Positions 1-8,921 of a stretch of 64,000 bases of DNA are shown piece after piece (positions within the stretch are counted from its first letter, which is position 1; each line of letters opens with the position of its first letter). The DNA is taken from assembly GCA_018814405.1 (NCBI GenBank), contig JAHIZO010000004.1:62001-126000 (forward strand), read 5' to 3'. A model generated the notes under the pieces. That model did no database searches. It saw nothing but the letters and a program-made list of their open reading frames with translations, and was not told where the DNA came from. A program made the translations under genes and the position numbers. This DNA is from Gammaproteobacteria bacterium (GTDB lineage Bacteria; Pseudomonadota; Gammaproteobacteria; Burkholderiales; Gallionellaceae).

Positions 1-1
1 G

Positions 2-721
2 TTTGCCAACCTGTCTTTGAAAGGCAAATTCATAGCGCTCGAGTTAGTTTCGTTCATCATGTTTCTGGCGATGGCGATCTTTGGTTTGGTCCTGATGTAG
101 GGCGCCGTTGATGATGAGAAGACAAACATCCGGCAGCTGGAGATCGCGGGCGAGATTGAAAGTGCCTCGGGCGAGGTTTCGCGACTCGGTGAGGATGCAT
201 CGCTTATCAGTGATGTGGTGAAAGTGATCAAGGAGATCGCCGATCAGACCAACTTGTTGGCATTGAATGCCGCGATCGAAGCTGCGCGAGCCGGCGAACA
301 GGGCCGAGGTTTTGCTGTGGTGGCGGATGAAGTGCGGAAACTGGCCGAGCGTACAGCTGGTGCGACCAGCGAGATCAGCCAGATGTCGGGCAAGATCGGT
401 GCAGTGGCAGCGAATGCATTGTCGGGTATGGACAAGGTGGTCAATACCACCCGGCAGGGGGTCGGCGATGCCGAGACCGCGCAGGCTTCGATCAAACATA
501 TCCAGAAGAGCTTCGGCGAAGTCGCCAGTGTGATCGACGATATCGCTGGGGCCCTTGAAGAGCAGAACTCTGCAGCTTCGGAACTTGCCAAGAGTACCGA
601 ACGCGTATCGCAGATGTCGGAAGAGAATGCCGGGGCAGCAAGAGGATTGCTTGAACTGGCGAATGCGTTGGAAGTGAAATCAAGAGAGGTCAGGCAGTCT
701 GTGGAAGTATTCAAGGTTTGA
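2..721 (+). pseudogene. Decayed methyl-accepting chemotaxis protein
   Basis: The frame is open from the left edge and first encodes a basic/hydrophobic start typical of a chemoreceptor (NLSLKGKF, then a membrane segment FIMFLAMAIFGLVLM). It then meets an in-frame TAG at 98-100. After the stop the same frame continues with a short helical stretch ([20 protein letters not shown]) and the full receptor signalling tip ([20 protein letters not shown]) to a TGA at 719-721. A normal receptor has about 150 ligand-binding residues plus a HAMP domain between these parts; here they are missing, so an internal in-frame deletion is inferred in addition to the stop. Restart at GTG 215 could give a 168-residue soluble signalling fragment. 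The true start lies left of the window. Confidence 0.75.
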
Positions 722-758
722 TCTTGTTATAGAACAATAATAAATTCTGGAGGAAGTC

Positions 759-1886
759 ATGTTTGGCGGAAAAATGAAGCAGGACTATCAAGCAGCACAG
801 AATCGTCTGGTAGAGACGGAGCGTGATATCAGCAGCCTGCGCGAAGAGCTGGCCAAGCTGGAGAGCCAGCGAGATGGCTATCGCAAAGAGGCGGAACAGG
901 CGAAGCAGAAATGTGAAGTGGCTGACAAGATCTACGCCAACATGCAGGGCTTCGGAGAGTCGTTTATCGCGCTACAAACCTCCCAGGTCGAAGCCGCCAC
1001 ATCTTTGCGCGAAGAGAAGCAGCATGCTGTTGAGGCGGCAACTGTCTCGGTCAATAACCGCGAAGCGGTACTTAACATTGCATCCAGCTTGGAGTCTCTT
1101 TCCGGCGATACCCTGCGCACCTCCAAGAACGTGCAAGGTCTGACGGAACGTGCGGCTCAGATCGGCAGCATCGTGCAGCTGATCAAAGAGATCGCCGACC
1201 AAACCAATCTACTGGCACTGAATGCAGCGATCGAAGCCGCCCGTGCCGGCGAGCAAGGACGAGGCTTTGCGGTAGTGGCCGATGAAGTGCGCAAGTTGGC
1301 GGAGCGTACTGCCAAAGCGACCAGTGAGATATCGGTAATCGTCACCGCGATCCAGGACGAGACCCATCATGCCAAGACGCAGATGGAAGAATGGGCGGAG
1401 AAGTCGCAGGTGTTCAGCAAGGATGTCGGCACAGTGATGGAGAACATGAAGCACCTGCTGGATCTGTCCCATACCATGGAGGGCACCATATCGGCGGCGG
1501 CGCTGCGCAGTTTCGTCGAGGTCGCCAAGATCGATCACATCCTCTACAAGTTCGAGATCTACAAGGTATTCATGGGTATCTCCGATCGGCAGCCGGATAG
1601 CTTCGCATCCCATACCGCTTGCCGTTTGGGTAAGTGGTATTTTGAAGGTGAAGGCAAGGATTGTTTTTCAAAACTGGATGGTTATCAGGCTGTGGCTGCC
1701 CCGCATCAGGGCTTTCACAATAGCGGTAAAGAGGCTGTGGCCGCTTTCCATTCCGGCAATCCATTGCGCGGTATGGAATTGGTGAGCAAGATGGAGGCGG
1801 ACAGTATGGCTGTCTTGTCTGCCCTGGAGCGCATCGCTATTGCAGGAGAAGGTGACAATAGTCTGTTGTGTGCTTCGCCTAACTGA
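759..1886 (+). CDS. Soluble chemoreceptor with C-terminal CZB zinc-binding domain
   Basis: A 375-residue cytoplasmic methyl-accepting chemotaxis protein with no membrane segment. Residues 15-60 are a coiled coil. The signalling hairpin tip lies at about 142-185 ([20 protein letters not shown]). A chemoreceptor zinc-binding (CZB) domain covers about 250-340 with the expected His-Cys-His-His ligands, read as H260, C288 (in CRLGKWY), H316 and H320. TlpD-type CZB receptors sense oxidants or energy state through zinc; the same role is inferred here. The start is fixed by a GGAGGAAG ribosome site 5 bases upstream. It follows the decayed receptor by 37 bases and precedes cheR. Confidence 0.9.
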   Translation: MFGGKMKQDYQAAQNRLVETERDISSLREELAKLESQRDGYRKEAEQAKQKCEVADKIYANMQGFGESFIALQTSQVEAATSLREEKQHAVEAATVSVNNREAVLNIASSLESLSGDTLRTSKNVQGLTERAAQIGSIVQLIKEIADQTNLLALNAAIEAARAGEQGRGFAVVADEVRKLAERTAKATSEISVIVTAIQDETHHAKTQMEEWAEKSQVFSKDVGTVMENMKHLLDLSHTMEGTISAAALRSFVEVAKIDHILYKFEIYKVFMGISDRQPDSFASHTACRLGKWYFEGEGKDCFSKLDGYQAVAAPHQGFHNSGKEAVAAFHSGNPLRGMELVSKMEADSMAVLSALERIAIAGEGDNSLLCASPN

Positions 1887-1895
1887 CAGTGCACT

Positions 1896-1928
1896 GAGTT
1901 CCGGTTGGCCCCTATCGAACCGGAACTC
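1896..1928 (+). other. Perfect 11-bp hairpin between receptor gene and cheR
   Basis: GAGTTCCGGTT and AACCGGAACTC form an exact 11-bp inverted repeat around an 11-base loop, just after the receptor stop codon and 15 bases before cheR. There is no following T-run, so it is not a standard intrinsic terminator. It may be an mRNA-stabilising hairpin or a palindromic protein site. Confidence 0.5.
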
Positions 1929-1942
1929 GCTACAACCTCTAT

Positions 1943-2755
1943 ATGCATCGTGAATTCTCCTTTACCGACCAGGATTTCCAAAAGATACGCACGCTGATCC
2001 ATCGTCATGCCGGTATCGCGTTGGCGGATACCAAACAGGAACTGGTTTACAGCCGTCTGGCCAGAAGACTTCGTGCAACGGGGATCAAGACCTTTGCCGA
2101 GTATCTGGCTTTCCTGCAGAAAGGGCATGAGGATGAGTGGGAAGCTTTCGTCAATTCTTTGACGACCAATCTCACGTCTTTCTTTCGCGAGGCGCATCAT
2201 TTCAAACTGTTGTCCGAGTTCCTGCTGCAGCTCGACAAGTCCCATACGATAAATTTGTGGTGTTCTGCCTGCTCGACTGGTGAAGAGGCTTATTCAATGG
2301 CTATCACTGCCGCCGAGACATTCGGCAGTTTTGAACATCCCGTGCGCATCATCGCCTCCGATTTGGATAGCCATGTGCTCGAGACTGCAAGAATAGGGCG
2401 CTACAAGGCCGATGCGGTACAAAAGCTCGGTGCAGATCGGGTGGAAAGATTCTTTATTCCGGATGGTGCCGGGTATTTCAAGGTGCGTCCGGAATTGCAG
2501 CGTCGCATGGAGTTCAAGCGAATCAATCTGCTCGAATCGAGATACCCGATCCAGCAGAAGTTGGATGGCATCTTTTGCCGAAATGTGATGATCTATTTCG
2601 ACAAGGATACCCAGTTTGATATTCTGAAAAAGTTCGCCCCCTTGCTGCATTCGCATGGCCTGTTGTTCGCAGGGCATTCGGAGAGTTTCTATCATGCCGC
2701 GGCTTATTTTAAATTGCGCGGCCAGACAGTTTACGAGCTGGCCAAGCATGTTTGA
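1943..2755 (+). CDS. cheR: Chemotaxis protein methyltransferase CheR
   Basis: A 270-residue S-adenosylmethionine-dependent methyltransferase that methylates glutamates on chemoreceptors. The N-terminal helical domain (residues 1-80) is followed by the CheR signature TTNLTSFFRE, the SAM-binding motif CSACSTGEEAYSMA, the acidic strand IIASDLDSHVLE and the CRNVMIYF motif near residue 215. Length is normal for the family (about 270-290). No strong ribosome site is visible before the ATG. Its last eight bases overlap the start of cheB, which implies translational coupling. The usual cheD gene is absent between the two. Confidence 0.95.
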   Translation: MHREFSFTDQDFQKIRTLIHRHAGIALADTKQELVYSRLARRLRATGIKTFAEYLAFLQKGHEDEWEAFVNSLTTNLTSFFREAHHFKLLSEFLLQLDKSHTINLWCSACSTGEEAYSMAITAAETFGSFEHPVRIIASDLDSHVLETARIGRYKADAVQKLGADRVERFFIPDGAGYFKVRPELQRRMEFKRINLLESRYPIQQKLDGIFCRNVMIYFDKDTQFDILKKFAPLLHSHGLLFAGHSESFYHAAAYFKLRGQTVYELAKHV

Positions 2756-3326
2756 CAGGCGACTTATTGTCGTTGGTTCCTCCACCGGGGGGACAGAGGC
2801 ATTACGCGTGTTCCTGTCCCGGATGCCGGTGGATGCCCCCCCCATCCTCATCACTCAGCACATGCCGGAGAGCTTCGTGCCTTCATTTGCCGCCCGACTG
2901 GATGGATTGTGCGCGCTGCGAGTCAAAGTGGCCGAGCAGGACGAAGAGATCAGCGGAGGAACGGCTTATATTTCGCCTGGTGGCGCGCATCTGCAGATCG
3001 CCAAGTATGGAACGGGCTATCGTGTAGCGTTGAACTACGATCCTCCGGTGAACTTTCACCGTCCTTCGGTGGAGGTGTTGTTTAAATCCGCTGCCAAGGT
3101 ATTGGGGGCGCGAGCTGTCGGGGTGATGCTCACTGGCATGGGAAAAGATGGTGCAGCCGCCATGATGGAGATGAAGCAGGCAGGCGCCATCAATCTGGCG
3201 CAGGATGAAAAGAGCTGTGTGGTGTTCGGCATGCCGCGTGCCGCGATTGAACTGGGGGCCGTGGATGAAGTGCTGTCGCTGGAAAAGATCGCCGAGCGGG
3301 CGATCATCCACAGTAGGGAAAGTTAA
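2748..3326 (+). CDS. cheB: CheB methylesterase catalytic domain, no receiver domain
   Basis: Encodes 192 residues covering only the CheB catalytic domain, which hydrolyses receptor glutamyl methyl esters and deamidates glutamines. The catalytic triad is visible: Ser in GSSTGG (about residue 11), His in ITQHMPE, and Asp in TGMGKDGA. Standard CheB has about 350 residues with an N-terminal receiver domain phosphorylated by CheA. Here no receiver is encoded: the ATG lies inside the end of cheR, and upstream sequence in this frame is only cheR read out of frame. Activity is therefore probably not controlled by CheA phosphorylation in the usual way. Confidence 0.88.
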   Translation: MFDRRLIVVGSSTGGTEALRVFLSRMPVDAPPILITQHMPESFVPSFAARLDGLCALRVKVAEQDEEISGGTAYISPGGAHLQIAKYGTGYRVALNYDPPVNFHRPSVEVLFKSAAKVLGARAVGVMLTGMGKDGAAAMMEMKQAGAINLAQDEKSCVVFGMPRAAIELGAVDEVLSLEKIAERAIIHSRES

Positions 3327-3365
3327 GCGGGGCAAAAGACCGACCCGCCTAACAAGTCGTTAGCC

Positions 3366-4835
3366 TCAGTTGTGTTTGGCTAAATCCGGGTGTTTATCGG
3401 CAACCATCTGGTCGATCACCGCCATCACATCCAAACTGGCTTCTTCCGCCACCCTCAATTGATCCATGATCTGGTCCTGCAGGCTTTCATCGTGCGCCCA
3501 GTTCATCTCCATCAGCGTCAGCATGCGATGCACCGATCCGTGCACCTTGCTATGCGGTGCATCCAGCTTGCGGAACGATGGCATCTCGCCGAACACTTCT
3601 TTGCCCGCGCCGCTATACCACTTGCCGAGGCGGCAGTTCAGATGGTCAACGCCCACCGCAGTCTTGTATTCCTCGTTGTTCCAATCATTGACCAGTACAT
3701 AGGCACGCTGTTTGTAGATGACGTGGTCGACCTTCACCAGTGAGGCGAAGCTCAGATCCTGAGCGTAGCGGGCGCTGGACAATGAGGTGACAGCGGATTC
3801 ATAGAATTGGCCGAACTTGTGTTCCAGCTTGCTGATGACGCTCTGTGAAGAATTGGCGATCTCGTGCATCTCCTGCGAGTCGGTCAGCATCTTGGCCGAT
3901 TCACTTTGCAGCATCAGCATGATGCGTCCGATGGATTCGGAAGCATTTTTGGTGTTCTCGGCCAGTTTGCGCACCTCGTCCGCCACCACGGCAAATCCGC
4001 GTCCGGCTTCGCCTGCGCGCGCCGCTTCGATGGCTGCATTCAGCGCGAGCAGGTTGGTCTGATCGGCGATGGATGTGATCAAGCCAACAGCTTTGGTGAT
4101 CTCACTGCTGCGCGCGTTCAGATTGGTGATCGCTTCGTTGGCATGGTTCACACGTGCCACGATGCCCGACAGACGTTGCACCACATCCTTGACCGATTCA
4201 CGACTCTCTTCCGCATCCGTGCGCGTACGGCGTGAGAGGCGGGCCAAGTCTTCCATGTTGTCGGTGATGGTCTTCAGGTCGTTCTGGTTGGAGACCAGAT
4301 TCTTCAGTAGATTATCGGTGTTCAGATGGTGCGCGCGCGACAACATATGGGTGCGCATAGCGCTGCGTTTCTGTTCGGCCATGCCCTCCAGCAGGATGTT
4401 CTGGTTGGCCAGACCTTTTTTGAATCCACCATGCACGCCGCCGCTCATAGCCTGGCGTTCGAAGTTGCCCGCCAGATTCGCGCGGAAGCTGGTCTCCTGT
4501 TCGCGGAAGAAGGTGGCCAGTTGGTCCAGCATGTCGTTCACATCCCAGCACAGCAGGCTGATCTCGTCGCGGGCCTTGCCGATGCCCGTGACACGCGAAT
4601 TGAACTTTCCTGCCGCGACGGCATGCACCACCTCTTCGACTTTCTTCAGCGGCGACAGCCACTGACGGGTCAGCCATTGGCCGATTGCCGAGACGGCGAC
4701 ACCCACCACAAGGAAAGTGATCATGAACGCATCGAAACCGTGACGCGCAAAACTGGTCAGGATGATGATCAGCGTACCGAAGGAGAATGCCCACAGCAGG
4801 GCGGAGAACCTAGATTGCAAGGACCAGTTCGTCAT
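3366..4835 (-). CDS. Membrane chemoreceptor with HAMP and CZB domains (signalling half of a split Aer-like sensor)
   Basis: A 489-residue methyl-accepting chemotaxis protein. Two closely spaced membrane segments (about residues 10-27 and 36-55) leave almost no periplasmic domain, as in Aer. A HAMP-like region follows, then the signalling tip ([20 protein letters not shown]) and a C-terminal CZB domain with [16 protein letters not shown] and DAPHSKVH, supplying the His-Cys-His-His ligands. The gene start overlaps the end of the upstream PAS gene by 26 bases, so the two are almost certainly co-translated. Lacking an external sensor, it probably receives its signal from the PAS protein or through the zinc domain. 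Confidence 0.9.
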   Translation of the reverse strand: MTNWSLQSRFSALLWAFSFGTLIIILTSFARHGFDAFMITFLVVGVAVSAIGQWLTRQWLSPLKKVEEVVHAVAAGKFNSRVTGIGKARDEISLLCWDVNDMLDQLATFFREQETSFRANLAGNFERQAMSGGVHGGFKKGLANQNILLEGMAEQKRSAMRTHMLSRAHHLNTDNLLKNLVSNQNDLKTITDNMEDLARLSRRTRTDAEESRESVKDVVQRLSGIVARVNHANEAITNLNARSSEITKAVGLITSIADQTNLLALNAAIEAARAGEAGRGFAVVADEVRKLAENTKNASESIGRIMLMLQSESAKMLTDSQEMHEIANSSQSVISKLEHKFGQFYESAVTSLSSARYAQDLSFASLVKVDHVIYKQRAYVLVNDWNNEEYKTAVGVDHLNCRLGKWYSGAGKEVFGEMPSFRKLDAPHSKVHGSVHRMLTLMEMNWAHDESLQDQIMDQLRVAEEASLDVMAVIDQMVADKHPDLAKHN

Positions 4836-5328
4836 AGCTCATTCCTTTATCGTTCAGGAGATCCACCAGGATCTTGGTGGAGGCGGCGATGGCATTGGCC
4901 GGGCCGGCCTTGCGTTCTGCCTCCAGCATGGCGGCATACAGCGGCGTCACCGCGTCGATGCCGCTGCGCTTGGGTTTGCGTCGTACCGAGAAATATCCGC
5001 TGATGTTGCCGGAAGAATCGAAGGTCGGGGTCACATTGGTGAATACCCAGTAAAAACCGCCATCCTTGGACATGTTCTTCACATAAGCGAAGCATTCTTC
5101 TTTCTTCTGGATCTTGTCCCACAGCAACTGGAACACGGCACGCGGCATATCCGGATGGCGGATGATGTTGTGCTGGGTGCCCAGCAGTTCCTCTTCGCTG
5201 TATCCCGAGAATTCGATGAAGATACGGTTGCCGTAAGTGATGCGACCTTTTAGATCTGTCATGGAGACGATGAAATCGTCATCCCGCATCACTCGCTCGA
5301 CCGAGGTCGGTGTGATATCTCTTTTCAT
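4810..5328 (-). CDS. Stand-alone PAS-domain protein, Aer-like redox sensor half
   Basis: A 172-residue soluble protein. Residues about 5-125 match the Aer-type PAS domain: [40 protein letters not shown] and [15 protein letters not shown]. In Aer this domain binds FAD and reports redox state. The C-terminal tail (about 126-172) is amphipathic. There is no membrane or signalling region; these are on the overlapping downstream gene. The ATG is chosen because AGGGGGAAG lies just upstream and a sigma-28-type promoter lies 34 bases before it. FAD binding is inferred from family resemblance, not seen. Confidence 0.85.
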   Translation of the reverse strand: MKRDITPTSVERVMRDDDFIVSMTDLKGRITYGNRIFIEFSGYSEEELLGTQHNIIRHPDMPRAVFQLLWDKIQKKEECFAYVKNMSKDGGFYWVFTNVTPTFDSSGNISGYFSVRRKPKRSGIDAVTPLYAAMLEAERKAGPANAIAASTKILVDLLNDKGMSYDELVLAI

Positions 5329-5361
5329 GCTTCCCCCTGATGCGATATGTCTTGAATATCA

Positions 5362-5388
5362 TTATCGGCCACTTCTATGACTGCTTGA
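5362..5388 (-). promoter_or_regulatory. Sigma-28 (FliA) type promoter for the PAS/chemoreceptor pair
   Basis: On the minus strand TCAAGCAG is followed after exactly 11 bases by a perfect GCCGATAA. This fits the flagellar sigma-28 consensus (TAAA or TCAAG, then GCCGATAA). The -10 element sits 34 bases before the PAS gene start. The cognate sigma factor FliA is encoded in this window. Confidence 0.8.
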
Positions 5389-5529
5389 GGTGCCTGCCGC
5401 AATGATGCCATCTTATGCCGGGCAGGTGCACGGTAATCTGGGCAATAGGACTGAAAAACGCCCTCAATTCGCACGCTTGCTTCGCGCGAACCCCGACCAT
5501 AATCGCCGCACCGATACAGGACGGACGAC

Positions 5530-6693
5530 ATGGCCGATCAGGACAGCGATCTCGAAAAAACAGAATCGCCCTCGCAACGCAAATTAGACAAGGCGCGCGA
5601 GGACGGGCAGGTTGCGCGCTCGCGCGAGCTATCCACCTTTATGGGTTTGGTGGCCAGTGGTGCAGGATTGTGGATGATGGGCGAGATGCTGGGGCAGGGC
5701 ATGTTGCGCTTGTTCCATAACGGTCTGACGCTGGATCGCGCGCTCGCCTTTAACATCGAACTGATGCTGCCGAGACTGCGTGATCTGTTCATGGATATCA
5801 CGCTCGTCTTTGTACCGTTCCTCGGCTTGTTGGTGCTGGTCGCGCTATTCTCTCCCATGCTGATGAGCGGCTGGCTGTTCTCCACCAAGGCTTTGCAGCC
5901 GAAGTTCAGCAAGCTCAATCCGTTCAGCGGCATCAAACGTATGTTCTCGGCAAACAGCGCCATCGAACTACTCAAGGCACTGGGCAAGGCCTCCTTGGTG
6001 GGCGGAATCGGCGCATGGGTGGTATGGAGCAATCGTGATGAAGTGCTGCAGCTGGTGAGCGAGCCGGTGGTGAGTTCCATTCCGCATTTGAACAATATGA
6101 TCTGGTGGAGCTACGCTGCCATCGTGGCGGGCATGCTGTTGATCGTGATCATCGACGTGCCGTTCCAATTGTACGAACACACCAAGAAATTGAAGATGAC
6201 CAAGGAAGAAGTGCGCCGCGAGTCCAAAGAGACGGAAGGCGATCCGCAGGTCAAAGGACGTATCCGCAGCATGCAGCGCGAGATCGCCCGCCGCCGCATG
6301 ATGTCCGAGATCCCGACCGCCGATGTGGTGGTGACCAACCCTACCCACTACTCTGTAGCGCTTAAATACAGTGAAGACAAGATGCGCGCGCCTATCGTGG
6401 TCGCCAAGGGTTCACATCTGCTGGCGGCCAAGATCAAAGAGATCGCCAAAGAGCATAACGTGCCCATCCTCGAAGCGCCGCCGCTGGCGCGCGCATTGCA
6501 CAAACATAGCGAACTTGGCGCCCCCATACCGGAGGCCTTGTACACCGCTGTCGCTGAAGTGCTGGCCTATGTCTACCAACTGCGCCGCTACAAGAAGCAG
6601 GGCGGTGCCAAGCCGGTGGTGCCGGGCGAGTTGCCCGTTCCTAAAGCGCTCGATCCGCTGACCACCCAGCAAGCTGAAGCCGGGGCGGATTGA
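5530..6693 (+). CDS. flhB: Flagellar export apparatus protein FlhB
   Basis: A 387-residue inner-membrane component of the flagellar type III export gate that switches substrate from hook to filament proteins. The sequence begins with the usual ESPSQRKLDKAREDGQVARS, has four membrane segments between about residues 35 and 210, and a cytoplasmic domain carrying the self-cleavage motif NPTH at 270-273. Length is normal (about 380). It opens a compact gene run with flhA, flhF, flhG, fliA and the motor genes. The 200-base divergent gap to the PAS gene probably holds its promoter, but I see no convincing box on this strand. Confidence 0.97.
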   Translation: MADQDSDLEKTESPSQRKLDKAREDGQVARSRELSTFMGLVASGAGLWMMGEMLGQGMLRLFHNGLTLDRALAFNIELMLPRLRDLFMDITLVFVPFLGLLVLVALFSPMLMSGWLFSTKALQPKFSKLNPFSGIKRMFSANSAIELLKALGKASLVGGIGAWVVWSNRDEVLQLVSEPVVSSIPHLNNMIWWSYAAIVAGMLLIVIIDVPFQLYEHTKKLKMTKEEVRRESKETEGDPQVKGRIRSMQREIARRRMMSEIPTADVVVTNPTHYSVALKYSEDKMRAPIVVAKGSHLLAAKIKEIAKEHNVPILEAPPLARALHKHSELGAPIPEALYTAVAEVLAYVYQLRRYKKQGGAKPVVPGELPVPKALDPLTTQQAEAGAD

Positions 6694-6836
6694 TGCCAGG
6701 TTCGGGCACTGCGCACAATAGCCGCACAATTCCCCTTCTATTCCCACCTTTGATTTGACGCGTCCTCCAGATAATACGTATGAGCCGTGCCCCCCTTTGG
6801 CGGGGCGGCGAAACGGATAGCACAACGAGGCGTGAC

Positions 6837-8921
6837 ATGAACGACATCATCAATACACTCAAGGGTTCACTGCTCAGTACCGGCATGCGCGGACTGGCGG
6901 GGCCATTACTCATCGTGATGATCCTGTCGATGATGGTGCTGCCGCTGCCGCCGTTCCTGCTCGACATCCTGTTCACCTTCAACATCGCGCTGGCCATCAT
7001 GGTGTTGCTGGTGGCGATGAATACCACCAAGCCGCTGGATTTTGCGGTGTTCCCGGCAGTGCTGTTGATCTCCACACTGTTGCGTCTGTCGCTCAACGTC
7101 GCTTCCACCCGCGTGGTGTTGCTGGAAGGCCACACCGGCCCAGCGGCTGCCGGCAAGGTCATCGAATCATTCGGCCACTTCCTGGTCGGAGGTAATTACA
7201 CCGTCGGTCTGGTGGTGTTCATCATCCTGGTCATCATCAACTTCGTGGTCATCACCAAGGGTGCGGGGCGTATCGCCGAAGTCGGCGCGCGCTTCACTTT
7301 GGATGCCATGCCGGGCAAGCAGATGGCGATCGATGCCGACCTGAATGCCGGCCTGATCGGCGAGGATGTGGCGCGCAAACGCCGTAGCGAAGTGGCGCAG
7401 GAAGCCGAGTTCTACGGTGCCATGGACGGTGCATCCAAGTTCGTGCGCGGTGATGCAGTGGCCGGCATCATGATCATGCTGATCAACGTGATCGGCGGTC
7501 TTGTGGTCGGCATGCTGCAACATGATCTGGATCTGGCGACCGCCACCAAGAACTACACCCTGCTCACCATCGGTGACGGTCTGGTGGCGCAGATCCCCGC
7601 ATTGGTCATCTCCACCGCCGCCGGTATGGTGGTGAGCCGTGTCGCGTCCGAACAGAACATCGGCCAGCAACTGAGCCATCAATTGGTTTCCAATCCGCAT
7701 GTCATCGTGTTGACCGCCGCCATCATCGGCATGCTGGGCATGATCCCCGGCATGCCGCACTTCGCATTTTTGATGCTGGCCGGTGCGATGGGCTGGTTCG
7801 CCTACTATCTGATGCAAGTGGCGCAACGCGCCCAAGTCAAAGAGCAAGAAGTGGAGACACAAGAGGTCGCGATCCCGGAAGCGGCAGAAGCCAGTTGGGA
7901 AGACGTGTCGCAAGTGGACGTGCTGGGACTGGAAGTGGGCTATCGCCTGATCGCGCTGGTGGACAAGGCACAGGATGGTGACCTGCTGCGCCGTATCAAA
8001 GGTATCCGTAAAAAATTCACGCAGGATATGGGATTTTTGCCGCCGCCTGTGCATATCCGTGACAACCTCGACCTGTCACCCAACAGCTATCGCATCACAC
8101 TCAAAGGCGCCGAGATCGGTAGTGGCGAGGCTTATGCGCAACAGCTGCTGGCGATCAATCCCGGCAACGTGAGCGGCACATTGCCGGGCACGCCGACCAA
8201 GGATCCCGCATTCGGCCTGCCCGCGATCTGGATCGAACAGAACCTGCGCGACCAGGCACAGGCTCTGGGCTACACCGTGGTGGATGCCGGCACCGTGGTG
8301 GCGACACACATGAGCCACCTGATCCAGACCTACGCCGCCGAACTGTTGGGACGTCAGGAATTACAACAGTTGCTCGACCATCTGGGCAAGATCGCGCCCA
8401 AGCTGACCGAAGACCTGATCCCCAACCTGCTGCCGTTCACCACGGTGCAGAAGGTGTTGCAGAACTTGCTCGACGAAGGCATGCATATCCGCGACATGCG
8501 CACCATCCTCGAAACCTTGGCCGAACATGCACCGAAGACACAGGATGCCACGGTGCTCACCTCGCTGGTGCGCATCGGGCTGGGCGCTTCCATCGTGCAG
8601 CAATACTACCCATCGTCGCAGGAACTGCAGGTCATCGGTATGGACAAGGAACTGGAATATGTACTCGGCCAGGCATTGCAGGCAGGCGGCTCCGCCATCG
8701 AGCCGGGGCTGGCCAATACCTTGTTGAACGAAGCACGTGCTGCCGCAGAAGCACAAGAGCGATTGGGTCTGCCCACCGTGTTGTTGGTGCCCGGCGGCTT
8801 GCGCGATCTGTTGTCGCGCTTCCTGAAACGCGCAATACCGCAACTCAAAGTGATTTCACAAGAAGAAGTGCCCGGCTTCAAAACGATCCGGGTGACAGCC
8901 ATGGTAGGAGGTAGAGCATGA
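6837..8921 (+). CDS. flhA: Flagellar export gate protein FlhA
   Basis: A 694-residue membrane protein forming the nonameric export gate of the flagellar secretion system. The N-terminal half has about eight membrane segments and the conserved FHIPEP-like region (RLSLNVASTRVVLLEGHTGP; RFTLDAMPGKQMAIDADLNA). The C-terminal half, from about residue 350, is the cytoplasmic chaperone/substrate docking domain. The start with GAGG 7 bases upstream (MNDIINTLKGSL) is preferred over an in-frame ATG 57 bases earlier, because it fits the family length and ribosome site. The stop overlaps flhF by four bases (ATGA). Confidence 0.96.
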   Translation: MNDIINTLKGSLLSTGMRGLAGPLLIVMILSMMVLPLPPFLLDILFTFNIALAIMVLLVAMNTTKPLDFAVFPAVLLISTLLRLSLNVASTRVVLLEGHTGPAAAGKVIESFGHFLVGGNYTVGLVVFIILVIINFVVITKGAGRIAEVGARFTLDAMPGKQMAIDADLNAGLIGEDVARKRRSEVAQEAEFYGAMDGASKFVRGDAVAGIMIMLINVIGGLVVGMLQHDLDLATATKNYTLLTIGDGLVAQIPALVISTAAGMVVSRVASEQNIGQQLSHQLVSNPHVIVLTAAIIGMLGMIPGMPHFAFLMLAGAMGWFAYYLMQVAQRAQVKEQEVETQEVAIPEAAEASWEDVSQVDVLGLEVGYRLIALVDKAQDGDLLRRIKGIRKKFTQDMGFLPPPVHIRDNLDLSPNSYRITLKGAEIGSGEAYAQQLLAINPGNVSGTLPGTPTKDPAFGLPAIWIEQNLRDQAQALGYTVVDAGTVVATHMSHLIQTYAAELLGRQELQQLLDHLGKIAPKLTEDLIPNLLPFTTVQKVLQNLLDEGMHIRDMRTILETLAEHAPKTQDATVLTSLVRIGLGASIVQQYYPSSQELQVIGMDKELEYVLGQALQAGGSAIEPGLANTLLNEARAAAEAQERLGLPTVLLVPGGLRDLLSRFLKRAIPQLKVISQEEVPGFKTIRVTAMVGGRA

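Noticed and set aside
711-740. Possible sigma-28 promoter before the soluble CZB receptor (TCAAGGTT...AACAATAA)
   Set aside because: Spacing is 14 instead of about 11 bases and the -10 matches only five of eight positions.
6745-6785. Possible sigma-70 promoter before flhA (TTGATT...GATAAT)
   Set aside because: The spacing is only 14 bases, and flhA is most simply co-transcribed with flhB.
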